Shown in pieces: positions 1 through 7,262 of a stretch of DNA of 7,262 bases. This stretch comes from Vitreoscilla sp. (GTDB lineage Bacteria > Pseudomonadota > Gammaproteobacteria > Burkholderiales > Burkholderiaceae). Where the stretch lies: contig JACMOG010000619.1 in NCBI GenBank assembly GCA_014378125.1, forward strand, positions 1-7,262. Direction: 5' to 3'. Positions within the stretch are counted from its first letter, which is position 1, and each line of letters starts with the position of its first letter. The notes beneath the pieces are model-generated. The model searched no databases. It was not told the origin of the DNA and worked only from the letters and a program-made list of their open reading frames with translations. A program made the translations under genes and the position numbers.

Positions 1-68
1 ACCAGCATGCGGCCGTCGAGCTTCAAGGCGGTGGCGCGTTCGCCCCAGTGGGTGGTGGTGGTGCTCAT
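1..68 (-). CDS. puuC: Aldehyde dehydrogenase, N-terminal fragment (PuuC-like, partial)
   Basis: Only 22 codons lie inside the window before the left edge. They read MSTTTTHWGERATALKLDGR then ML. The pattern of a Trp, an Ala/Leu-rich helix and then Arg-x-Leu/Phe resembles the start of E. coli PuuC (remembered, not searched), the NAD(P)-dependent enzyme that oxidises gamma-glutamyl-gamma-aminobutyraldehyde in putrescine breakdown. The start is supported by a strong Shine-Dalgarno AAGGAG (complement of 75-80) 6 bases before the ATG. The gene lies 79 bases after the porin gene on the same strand and is probably the last visible gene of the polyamine operon. No catalytic residue is in view, so the name rests on the short N-terminus and on context. 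Another aldehyde dehydrogenase subfamily, or an unrelated enzyme, remains possible. Confidence 0.55.
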   Translation of the reverse strand, partial: MSTTTTHWGERATALKLDGRML

Positions 69-93
69 CAATGTCTCCTTCAGAAACCAGGAA

Positions 94-114
94 GGGCCGG
101 CTTTTGGCCGACCC
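94..114 (-). terminator. GC-rich stem-loop between porin gene and puuC-like gene (possible attenuator)
   Basis: Read on the minus strand, GGGTCGGC pairs with GCCGGCCC across a CAAAA loop: eight pairs, one of them G-U. It sits 33 bases after the porin stop and 13 bases before the Shine-Dalgarno of the next gene. The bases that follow (TTCCTGGTTT) are only moderately T-rich, so a strong intrinsic terminator is unlikely. A partial terminator, a 3'-end stabiliser of the upstream message or an RNA-processing site fit better. The pairing is seen; the function is inference. Confidence 0.35.
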
Positions 115-147
115 CTCGTCATGCAGGGCGAGTGGGCCCGGGAACGA

Positions 148-1569
148 TCAGAAGCTGACGACCATGGTGGCGCCCAGCAGCGAGTTGTTCTTCTTGTAGG
201 TCAGCGTCTTGGCATCGAGGAACACGGCCTGGCTGGCCAGGTCGAGGCGGTACTCGGCCTTGACGGTGGTGTTGGCGGTCAGCAGGTAGTTGAAGCCCAT
301 CGCGATGGCGGCGCGGTTGGCGCCTTTGCAGTCGGCGCCCAGCTGGCAGTTGGGCGAGACGCCGATCCCGTTGCGGGTATCTCCGAAGGTGCCGGAGTTC
401 GCCTCGGTCGCGCCGACCCAGTAGCCGGTGTAGCCCAACAGGCCGCCGCCGTTCTTCTGGTCGTTGATGTAGTCGGCGCGCACCACGGCCTCGAAGCGCG
501 GGTCGAGCTTGTACGCGGCCAGGCCGGACACGCCCCACCATTGCGCGTCGCGCGCGTTGCCGTCGGCGTCCGGCGTGATGGCCGCACCTCGTTGCTTGCC
601 GAAGCCCACCTGGCCTTGCAGCGTGAGGTCGCCACGGATGAAGTACGCATCGGCCTCGATCAGGTGCAGCATCGTGTTCTGGGACGCGCCGCCAAGCACG
701 CCGTTGTTGAAGTTGGCCACCTTGCCTTCGACGCCCGCCAGGCCCCAGCCCGAGAACTCGCCCTTCGAGTAGTCGAGGCGGTAGGCCAGCACCGGCGCGA
801 ACTGCTTGGGCCGGTTCAGCGACGAGTTGAAGTTGGCGATGACCGCCTTCACGTCGTACTTGCCGCGGATGATCTCCATGCCCGCGCCGGTGTACGTGGT
901 GGGCTCGGTGAAGTCGAGCAGCAGGCCGCGCGTGACCAGCTTGGTGGTGGTGGGCTGGATGTACTCGTAGCCCGACCAGTCGGGGATCTGCCCGGCGATC
1001 AGGCGCGTCTGCAGGTCGCCCAGCGGGATCGAGAACGAGGCCTCGTGCACGATGGAGTGGCTGCTCGGGTCGGCCACGCTGCCGGCGCCGCGTTGCGGCA
1101 TCAGCGTGAGGCGCCACTTGGTGCCGCCCTCGAGTTCCTTCTGGAAGTCGAGCTGCACGGTGCCGAAGTACGAGTTGTCGTAGTTGTAGCCGTCCTTGGA
1201 CACCGGGCTGAGGAACTGGAAGCCCGCGCGGTTCTGGTTCTTGTTCCAGATGTAGGTGGGGTCCATGTAGCCGCTGACCTTCAGGTTCTTGTAGCCGTGC
1301 GACTCCTGCGCGTCTTCCAGGGCCTCCGACTTGACGACCAGCTTGTTGAAGTCGGCGGCCTGTTCGGGCGTCATGCCCCATTGGGCCGGCTGGCCGTCGG
1401 CGGGCGCGTCGGGCACGGCGGCGAGCTTCTTCTCCAGGTCGGCGATGCGCGCCTTCAGCGCGGCCAGTTCCTTGAGGACGTCGGCGTTGCTCTGGGCGAA
1501 CGCAGGGGTGGCGACGCCGAAGGCGAGGGCGATCGCGCAGGCGAGGGCGGTGGGGCGCAAGGTCTTCAT
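148..1569 (-). CDS. DUF3138-like outer-membrane porin, putative polyamine porin
   Basis: The 473-residue product starts with a clear Sec signal peptide: MKT with an Arg, a hydrophobic stretch through about residue 20, then TPAFA with probable cleavage before Gln26. A short coiled-coil segment follows (about residues 30-52, heptads rich in Leu, Ala, Lys and Glu), as in the trimerising N-termini of some porins. The rest alternates polar and aromatic residues as in a beta-barrel, and the chain ends in Phe (MVVSF), the usual BAM recognition end. Cys408 and Cys414 may form a disulfide in a loop. I associate this architecture with the DUF3138 family of Burkholderiales from memory. No substrate is known to me; its place between potI and a puuC-like gene suggests polyamine passage through the outer membrane. 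ATG 1569 was chosen because GGAG lies 6 bases upstream and it begins the signal peptide exactly. The gene follows potI by 61 bases with no visible terminator. Confidence 0.8.
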   Translation of the reverse strand: MKTLRPTALACAIALAFGVATPAFAQSNADVLKELAALKARIADLEKKLAAVPDAPADGQPAQWGMTPEQAADFNKLVVKSEALEDAQESHGYKNLKVSGYMDPTYIWNKNQNRAGFQFLSPVSKDGYNYDNSYFGTVQLDFQKELEGGTKWRLTLMPQRGAGSVADPSSHSIVHEASFSIPLGDLQTRLIAGQIPDWSGYEYIQPTTTKLVTRGLLLDFTEPTTYTGAGMEIIRGKYDVKAVIANFNSSLNRPKQFAPVLAYRLDYSKGEFSGWGLAGVEGKVANFNNGVLGGASQNTMLHLIEADAYFIRGDLTLQGQVGFGKQRGAAITPDADGNARDAQWWGVSGLAAYKLDPRFEAVVRADYINDQKNGGGLLGYTGYWVGATEANSGTFGDTRNGIGVSPNCQLGADCKGANRAAIAMGFNYLLTANTTVKAEYRLDLASQAVFLDAKTLTYKKNNSLLGATMVVSF

Positions 1570-1575
1570 CGGGTT

Positions 1576-1579
1576 CTCC
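1576..1579 (-). promoter_or_regulatory. Ribosome binding site of the porin gene
   Basis: GGAG on the minus strand lies 6 bases before ATG 1569. The in-frame ATG at 1581, four codons upstream, has no purine-rich site in front of it, so this site decides the start. Confidence 0.6.
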
Positions 1580-1630
1580 ATGGATGTCTTGTTGAGCGGG
1601 TCGTGTCTTGCGGGAATCGGGGGGAACGGG

Positions 1631-2491
1631 TCAGGAATCGTCGCGGGCGGCGGCGCTGATCTCGGCGGCGCGGCGGCGCTCGGCACGCGCCACCCAGATG
1701 CTGGCCACGGCCACGCAGAAGGCGACGATGACGATCATCACGGTGGCCACCGCGTTCACGCTGGGGTCGAGCCCCAGGCGTGCCCGCGAGAAGATGACCA
1801 GCGGCATGGTGGTGGCGCCCGGGCCGCTCAGGAATGCGGACGACACCACGTCGTCCAGCGACAGGCTGAACGTGAGCAGCCAGGCCGAGATCAGCGACTG
1901 CGTGATCATCGGGAACGTGACGAGCCTGAACACCTGCCACGGGCGCGCCCCGAGGTCCATCGCGGCTTCCTCGAGCTGCGGGTTCAGGTCCTGCAGGCGC
2001 GCCTGGACGACGACTGCCGCATACGACATGCCGATCATCAGGTGGCCCAGCCAGATGGTGAAGAAGCCGCGCTCCGGAAAGCCGATCACGCGCTGGATGG
2101 CCACCATCATCAGCAGCAGCGACAGGCCCTGGATGACCTCGGGCATCACCAGCGGCGCGTTGACCATGCCTGCGAAGAACGTGCGGCCGCGGAAGCGCTT
2201 GTACTTGACCAGCGTGAACGCCGCCATCGTGCCCAGGATCACCGAGCCGGTGGCCGAGGTGACGGCGATCTTGAGCGACAGCCACAGGCCGTTGATGATC
2301 TCGGTGTCGTCGGCCAGCTTGCGATACCACTCGAGCGAGAAGCCGCCCCAGTGCGACGCCAGCCGCGAGTGGTTGAACGAGAAGATCACCAGCGTGACCA
2401 TCGGCAGGTAGAGGAACAGGAAGCCCCCCACCAGCCAGGCGCGGCCGGAGCCCTTGGCAAAATTGGTGCCGAACAAAGCGCGGTTCTTCAC
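1631..2491 (-). CDS. potI: Putrescine/polyamine ABC transporter permease PotI
   Basis: This 286-residue protein is one of two inner-membrane permease subunits of a type I polyamine importer. Hydrophobic segments lie at about residues 18-39, 68-92, 105-131, 144-163, 195-215 and 243-267. The cytoplasmic EAA coupling loop that docks onto the ATPase is clear at 175-194 (EAAMDLGARPWQVFRLVTFP). Length and layout match PotI of E. coli (281 residues). The start is GTG, overlapping the potH stop by four bases (GTGA), with AGGAGG 7 bases upstream, so the two permeases are probably translationally coupled. The reading frame stays open far upstream into potH and potG, but only the GTG start gives a sensible protein. 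PotI and the closely related PotC of the spermidine system are hard to separate by eye; the PotF-like binding protein favours PotI. Confidence 0.92.
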   Translation of the reverse strand: MKNRALFGTNFAKGSGRAWLVGGFLFLYLPMVTLVIFSFNHSRLASHWGGFSLEWYRKLADDTEIINGLWLSLKIAVTSATGSVILGTMAAFTLVKYKRFRGRTFFAGMVNAPLVMPEVIQGLSLLLMMVAIQRVIGFPERGFFTIWLGHLMIGMSYAAVVVQARLQDLNPQLEEAAMDLGARPWQVFRLVTFPMITQSLISAWLLTFSLSLDDVVSSAFLSGPGATTMPLVIFSRARLGLDPSVNAVATVMIVIVAFCVAVASIWVARAERRRAAEISAAARDDS

Positions 2492-3429
2492 TTGCGGGCC
2501 TCCTGCGCTTCGGACTGGTACTTGTTGAAGATGGCCAGCGGAAAGACGATGAGCAGCACCAGGATGACCGCCACGGCGGACGCCATCGGCGGATCGTTGT
2601 TGGAGAAGTTCTCGTCCCAGATGACGCGGCCGATCATCAGCGTGGTGGGACCGCCCAGCAGCTCGGGCGTGACGTACTCGCCCACGCAGGGGATGAACAC
2701 CAGCATCGAGCCCGCGATGATGCCGGCCTTGGACAGCGGCACCGTGATGCGCCAGAACGCGACCCAGGGCGAGGCGCCGAGGTCGGACGCGGCCTCCAGC
2801 AGGCGCAAATCCATCTTCGACAGGTTGGCGTACAGCGGCAGGATCATGAACGGCACGTACGTGTACGTCATGCCGATGATCAGCGAGAACGTGGTGTGCA
2901 TCAGCTGGCCGGGCGTCTCGATGGCGCCGATCCACAGCAGCACGTGGTCGAGGCGGGTCCACACGATGATGTTCGCGACCCAGCCGCCTTCGTCCAGCAG
3001 GCCTTTCCACGCATACACGCGCAGCAGGAACGACGTCCAGAACGGCAGCATCACCAGCATCAGCAGCGTGGGCTGCAGCGACGCCTTGGCGCGCGCCATG
3101 AAGTACGAGAACGGATAGCCGATCAGCAGGCAGAAGAAGGTAGTGACGAACGCGTATTTCACGCTCACCCAGTACGAGTGCCAGTACAGGTTGTCGTCCA
3201 GCAGGCGCGCGTAGTTCGAGTACTTCATCGTCAGCTTGACCGCGCCGTCGGCGATGCTGGTGATGTCCTCGACGCGGATCACGCCCATCTCGGAGATGGA
3301 GTAGTTGGCGACGATCAGGAACGGCGCGAGAAAGAACAGCAGCAGCCAGAAATAGGGCACGCCGATGACCGCGCTGCGGCCGCGCCACCACCCGGGGTGC
3401 CAGCGCTTCTTGGTGTTGGAAGCATCCAT
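2488..3429 (-). CDS. potH: Putrescine/polyamine ABC transporter permease PotH
   Basis: This 313-residue inner-membrane permease pairs with PotI. After a basic N-terminus (residues 1-20) come hydrophobic segments at about 22-42, 88-111, 120-140, 178-200, 234-250 and 282-301, with a long periplasmic stretch between the first two. The EAA loop is at 212-232 (EAASDLGASPWVAFWRITVP), which contacts the ATPase. The motif GEYVTPELLGG (250-260) is typical of PotB/PotH proteins. Length matches E. coli PotH (317). It begins 12 bases after the potG stop, with only a modest AAGG about 8 bases before the ATG, and ends in a four-base overlap with potI. PotB of spermidine systems is the main alternative; the neighbouring PotF-like protein makes PotH more likely. 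Confidence 0.93.
   Translation of the reverse strand: MDASNTKKRWHPGWWRGRSAVIGVPYFWLLLFFLAPFLIVANYSISEMGVIRVEDITSIADGAVKLTMKYSNYARLLDDNLYWHSYWVSVKYAFVTTFFCLLIGYPFSYFMARAKASLQPTLLMLVMLPFWTSFLLRVYAWKGLLDEGGWVANIIVWTRLDHVLLWIGAIETPGQLMHTTFSLIIGMTYTYVPFMILPLYANLSKMDLRLLEAASDLGASPWVAFWRITVPLSKAGIIAGSMLVFIPCVGEYVTPELLGGPTTLMIGRVIWDENFSNNDPPMASAVAVILVLLIVFPLAIFNKYQSEAQEARK
2499..2504 (-). promoter_or_regulatory. Ribosome binding site of potI, inside potH
   Basis: A perfect AGGAGG sits in the last codons of potH, 7 bases before the GTG start. It fixes the potI start at 2491 and supports coupling with potH translation. Confidence 0.7.
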
Positions 3430-3441
3430 GGAGGGCCTTTG

Positions 3442-4542
3442 TTATTGAGTGAGGACGACGTGGGCCTGGTTCGACCAGGTGGCCCAGACGATGTCTCCCC
3501 ACGTGAACGCGCTGTCGCTGTGGCGTTCGGTGTTGGCCATGCTCACCGCCAGCACCTGGCCGCTGGCGAGCTTGACGCGGTACACGGTGGACGCGCCGAA
3601 GTACGACAGCTCCTCCACCTTGCCCGCCACGCAGTTGTACGGATCCTCGGGCTTGTCGCGCTGCAGCGCGATCTTCTCGGGACGCAGCGCCACGGTGACG
3701 GGCATGCCCAGCGTGCCGGTGATGCCGTGGCCCACGTAGTGGCGGCAGTCCGCGCAAGCTATGACCACGTGGTCGGGCTCGTCCACCGTGACGGAGCCGT
3801 CCATCAGGTTGACGTTGCCGATGAAGTCGGCCACGAAGCGGGTGGCGGGGGTCTCGTAGATCTCGGACGGCGAGCCCACCTGCAGGAAGCGGCCCTCGCT
3901 CATGACCGCGATGCGCGAGGCCATGGTCATGGCCTCCTCCTGGTCGTGGGTGACCATCACGCAGGTGACGCCCACCTGCTCGATGATGTTGACCAGCTCG
4001 ATCTGGGTCTCCTCGCGCAGCTTCTTGTCGAGGGCGCCCAGGGGCTCGTCGAGCAGCAGCATCTCGGGCTGCTTGGCCAGGCTGCGCGCCAGCGCCACGC
4101 GCTGCTGCTGGCCGCCGGACAGCTGGTGGGGCTTGCGCTTGCCGAACTTGCCCAGTTGCACCAGCTTGAGCATGGCCTCGACACGCTCGGCCACCTTGTC
4201 CCGGGACCAGTTGTCGCGGCGCAGGCCGAACGCGATGTTGTCCCACACGGTGAGGTGGGGGAACAGCGCGTACGACTGGAACATCATGTTCAGCGGCCGC
4301 TCGTACGGCGGCAGGCCGGCCAGGTCCTGGCCGTTGAGGATGATGCGCCCCGACGTGGGCGTCTCGAAGCCGGCCAGCATGCGCAGCAGCGTCGTCTTGC
4401 CGCAGCCCGACGAGCCGAGCAGGGCGAAGATCTCGCCCTTGGCGATGTCGAGGTTGACGTGGTTGACGGCCTTGTAGCCGCCGAAGTCCTTCACCACGTC
4501 CTGGATCTGCAGGAACTTCGTATTGTCAGCGCTGATGCTCAT
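3442..4542 (-). CDS. potG: Putrescine/polyamine ABC transporter ATPase PotG
   Basis: The 366-residue cytoplasmic ATPase powers the PotFGHI importer. All ABC motifs are present: Walker A GSSGCGKTT (43-51), Q-loop Gln89 in MMFQSYALFPH, signature LSGGQ (141-145), Walker B MLLLDEP with Asp165 and Glu166, D-loop GALD, and switch His199 in VTHDQEEAMTMA. A C-terminal TOBE-type regulatory domain covers roughly 245-366 and contains the family motif VALRPEKI (284-291). Length fits PotG/PotA (about 370). An unusual C-x2-C-x-H-x3-H cluster lies at 263-272 in the regulatory domain. The gene starts 13 bases after the potF stop, with a GAGGCGAG stretch overlapping that stop as its likely ribosome site. It is intact even though the binding-protein gene before it is interrupted. 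Confidence 0.95.
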   Translation of the reverse strand: MSISADNTKFLQIQDVVKDFGGYKAVNHVNLDIAKGEIFALLGSSGCGKTTLLRMLAGFETPTSGRIILNGQDLAGLPPYERPLNMMFQSYALFPHLTVWDNIAFGLRRDNWSRDKVAERVEAMLKLVQLGKFGKRKPHQLSGGQQQRVALARSLAKQPEMLLLDEPLGALDKKLREETQIELVNIIEQVGVTCVMVTHDQEEAMTMASRIAVMSEGRFLQVGSPSEIYETPATRFVADFIGNVNLMDGSVTVDEPDHVVIACADCRHYVGHGITGTLGMPVTVALRPEKIALQRDKPEDPYNCVAGKVEELSYFGASTVYRVKLASGQVLAVSMANTERHSDSAFTWGDIVWATWSNQAHVVLTQ

Positions 4543-4555
4543 GGGTCGGCTCGCC

Positions 4556-5728
<1,173 letters not shown>

Positions 5729-5747
5729 TCAGGACTGCAGGTCGATC

Positions 5748-5765
5748 GCGCGCACGGCGCGCACG
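5748..5765. repeat. Tandem 9-base GC-rich repeat with self-pairing, between aminotransferase gene and potF
   Basis: The plus strand shows GCGCGCACG twice in a row. GCGCGC at 5748-5753 and 5757-5762 can pair around an ACG loop. It lies just after the aminotransferase stop, in the 101-base gap before potF (5675-5775), the longest gap in the window. No T-run follows on the transcribed side, so it does not look like an intrinsic terminator. Apart from this and the potF ribosome site I see no convincing promoter in the gap. Confidence 0.35.
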
Positions 5766-5775
5766 GCGAATTTTC

Positions 5776-7155
5776 TCAGAACCAACCGCGCGCCTTGACG
5801 TCGGCCAGCGTGAGGTCGAGACACTTGCGAGCCTTGCCGACGAGTTCGTCGATCTCTGCCCGCGTGATCACCAGCGGCGGGGCGATGATCATCCGGTCGC
5901 CCACCGCGCGCATCACGAGTCCGTTGGCGAAGCAGTGGGCGCGGCAGATCATGCCGACGCCGTGATCCGGGTCGAACGGGGTCGCGTTCGACTTGTCCTT
6001 GACCATCTGCACCGCACCCATCAGGCCGCAGGTCTGAGTGTGGCCCACGAGCGGATGGTCGCGCAATTCCTCGAAACGGCTTGCAAGATACGGGCCGACA
6101 TCGTCGCGAACGTGCTCCACCAGCTTCAATCGTTGAATGAGCCTGATGTTGGCCGCGGCCACCGCGCACGCCACCGGGTGGCCCGAGTAGGTGTAGCCGT
6201 GGTTGAAGTCGCCGCCCTGCTCGATCAGCACCCTGGCCACGCGCTCGCCCACCATCACGCCGCCCAGCGGAACGTAGCCCGAGGTGACGCCCTTGGCGAA
6301 CGTGATGAGGTCGGGCTTGATGCCGAAGGTCTGGCAGCCGAACCAGTTGCCCGTGCGGCCGAAGCCGCAGATCACCTCGTCGCTGATCAGCAGGATGTCG
6401 TACTTCGTGCAGATGCGCTGGATCTCGGGCCAGTAGGTGGACGGCGGCACGATGACGCCGCCGGCGCCTTGCACCGGCTCGCCGATGAATGCGGCCACCT
6501 TGTGGGCGCCGACCTCGAGGATCTTGGCCTCGAGCGTCTGCGCGGCCTTCAGGCCGAACGCCTCGGGCGTCATGTCGCGCCCCAACTCGTACCAGTGCGG
6601 CTGTTCGACGTGCACGATGTTGGGGATCGGCAGCCCGCCCTGTGCATGCATGCCCGACATGCCCGACAGCGATGCGCCGGCCATGGTCGAGCCGTGGTAT
6701 CCGTTGTTGCGGCCGATGATGACCTGGCGCTCAGGTTGTCCGATCAAGTCCCAATAGCGACGCACCATGCGCACGTTGGTGTCGTTGCTCTCGGAGCCCG
6801 AGCTGGAGAAGAAGAAGTGCTGGAAGCCTTCCGGCGCCACCTCCGACAGCAGCTCGGCCAGCTCGATGGCCGGCGGCGTGGCCGTGTTGAAGAACGCGTT
6901 GTAGAACGGCAGCGTCTTCAGCTGCAGCGTGGCCGCGTCGATCAGATCCTGCTGGCCGTAGCCCACGTTCACGCACCACAGCCCCGACATCGCGTCGAGG
7001 ATCTTGTTGCCGTCGGTGTCCCAGACATAGACGCCTTCGGCGCGCTCGACGATGCGCGCGCCCTTGGCGGCCAGCGCCTGGTGGTCGGTGAAAGGATGCA
7101 GGAAGTGCTTCGAATCGGCTTCCTGCCACTGGCGGGTGGTGCGGGGGGGGGTCAT
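5776..7155 (-). CDS. spuC: Class III PLP aminotransferase, putrescine:pyruvate aminotransferase type (SpuC-like)
   Basis: The 459-residue cytoplasmic enzyme probably moves the terminal amino group of putrescine (or a related diamine) to pyruvate, giving 4-aminobutyraldehyde and alanine. It opens with HFLHPFTDHQAL and has the substrate and cofactor segment LDAMSGLWCVNVGYG (53-67). The PLP phosphate-binding region SSSGSESNDT lies near 117-126, the PLP-ring Asp259 is in LLISDEVICGFGRTG, and the Schiff-base Lys288 is in LITFAKGVTSGYVPLGG. Length matches P. aeruginosa SpuC (about 456). ATG 7155 was chosen because GAGGAA lies 6 bases upstream; an in-frame ATG at 7179 overlaps the end of the preceding gene and lacks a good site. 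A run of nine C follows the start codon. The gene begins 16 bases after the glutamine synthetase stop. Beta-alanine:pyruvate or other omega-aminotransferases are possible; context favours polyamines. Confidence 0.88.
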   Translation of the reverse strand: MTPPRTTRQWQEADSKHFLHPFTDHQALAAKGARIVERAEGVYVWDTDGNKILDAMSGLWCVNVGYGQQDLIDAATLQLKTLPFYNAFFNTATPPAIELAELLSEVAPEGFQHFFFSSSGSESNDTNVRMVRRYWDLIGQPERQVIIGRNNGYHGSTMAGASLSGMSGMHAQGGLPIPNIVHVEQPHWYELGRDMTPEAFGLKAAQTLEAKILEVGAHKVAAFIGEPVQGAGGVIVPPSTYWPEIQRICTKYDILLISDEVICGFGRTGNWFGCQTFGIKPDLITFAKGVTSGYVPLGGVMVGERVARVLIEQGGDFNHGYTYSGHPVACAVAAANIRLIQRLKLVEHVRDDVGPYLASRFEELRDHPLVGHTQTCGLMGAVQMVKDKSNATPFDPDHGVGMICRAHCFANGLVMRAVGDRMIIAPPLVITRAEIDELVGKARKCLDLTLADVKARGWF

Positions 7156-7161
7156 GGCTCG

Positions 7162-7167
7162 TTCCTC
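7162..7167 (-). promoter_or_regulatory. Ribosome binding site of the aminotransferase gene
   Basis: GAGGAA on the minus strand, 6 bases before ATG 7155, favours this start over the in-frame ATG at 7179, which would overlap the glutamine synthetase-like stop by eight bases. Confidence 0.6.
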
Positions 7168-7171
7168 GTGA

Positions 7172-7262
7172 TCAGACATGCAGCAACAGGTGTTCGCGCT
7201 CCCACGGCGAGATCACCTTCATGAACTCGGCGTACTCGATCTCCTTGACCTCGGTGTAGACG
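7172..7262 (-). CDS. Glutamine synthetase-like C-terminus, probable gamma-glutamylputrescine synthetase (partial)
   Basis: Thirty codons precede a TGA and the gene runs off the right edge. The visible end, EFMKVISPWEREHLLLHV, fits the glutamine synthetase C-terminal pattern: an acidic helix, a Val/Ile-Ser-x-Trp-Glu core, then a Leu-rich tail. PuuA/SpuB-type enzymes of polyamine breakdown end similarly (for example VSQWE followed by YL, from memory). Such enzymes join glutamate to putrescine using ATP. No catalytic residue is in view, so a different glutamine synthetase-family member cannot be excluded; the next genes (aminotransferase, PotFGHI, aldehyde dehydrogenase) make the polyamine role likely. 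Its stop is 16 bases before the aminotransferase start, consistent with cotranscription. Confidence 0.7.
   Translation of the reverse strand, partial: VYTEVKEIEYAEFMKVISPWEREHLLLHV

Noticed and set aside
1570..1686. An extended N-terminus for the porin-like protein, starting at 1686
   Set aside because: The extension is Pro/Ala-rich, overlaps the end of potI and would bury the signal peptide; ATG 1569 has its own ribosome site.
1631..4246. An 871-codon minus-strand frame suggesting a large fusion protein
   Set aside because: Only the last 286 codons (potI) look like a protein; the upstream part is an off-frame reading of potG and potH, and the GTG start at 2491 has a strong ribosome site.

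Overview
The window is GC-rich and carries tightly packed genes that all read on the minus strand. The protein styles fit a Gram-negative betaproteobacterium of the Burkholderiales (Comamonadaceae or the Rubrivivax/Leptothrix side). The taxonomic guess rests on high GC, on the DUF3138-type outer-membrane protein, and on remembered similarity of the glutamine-synthetase tail; I could not search a database.

In transcription order (right edge to left edge) the genes are: the 3' end of a glutamine synthetase-like gene, probably gamma-glutamylputrescine synthetase (7172-7262, cut by the edge); a class III PLP aminotransferase of the SpuC putrescine:pyruvate type (5776-7155); a periplasmic putrescine-binding protein, PotF-like, broken by an in-frame TAG (4556-5674); the ABC ATPase PotG (3442-4542); the inner-membrane permeases PotH (2488-3429) and PotI (1631-2491); an outer-membrane porin-like protein of the DUF3138 kind (148-1569); and the first 22 codons of a probable PuuC-like aldehyde dehydrogenase (1-68, cut by the edge). 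Gaps range from a 4-base overlap (potH/potI) to 101 bases (aminotransferase/potF), so this is most likely one operon.

Together the genes form a polyamine uptake and catabolism unit. A porin could admit the polyamine across the outer membrane, PotFGHI would carry it through the periplasm and inner membrane, and glutamylation, transamination and aldehyde oxidation would feed it towards GABA and succinate. The individual families are well known. The main surprises are the single amber codon in an otherwise intact potF and the DUF3138 outer-membrane protein placed inside the operon. I saw no RNA genes, mobile elements, CRISPR arrays or phage genes, and no gene-free stretch longer than about 100 bases. 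I do not see a clear case for a wholly new biological system.
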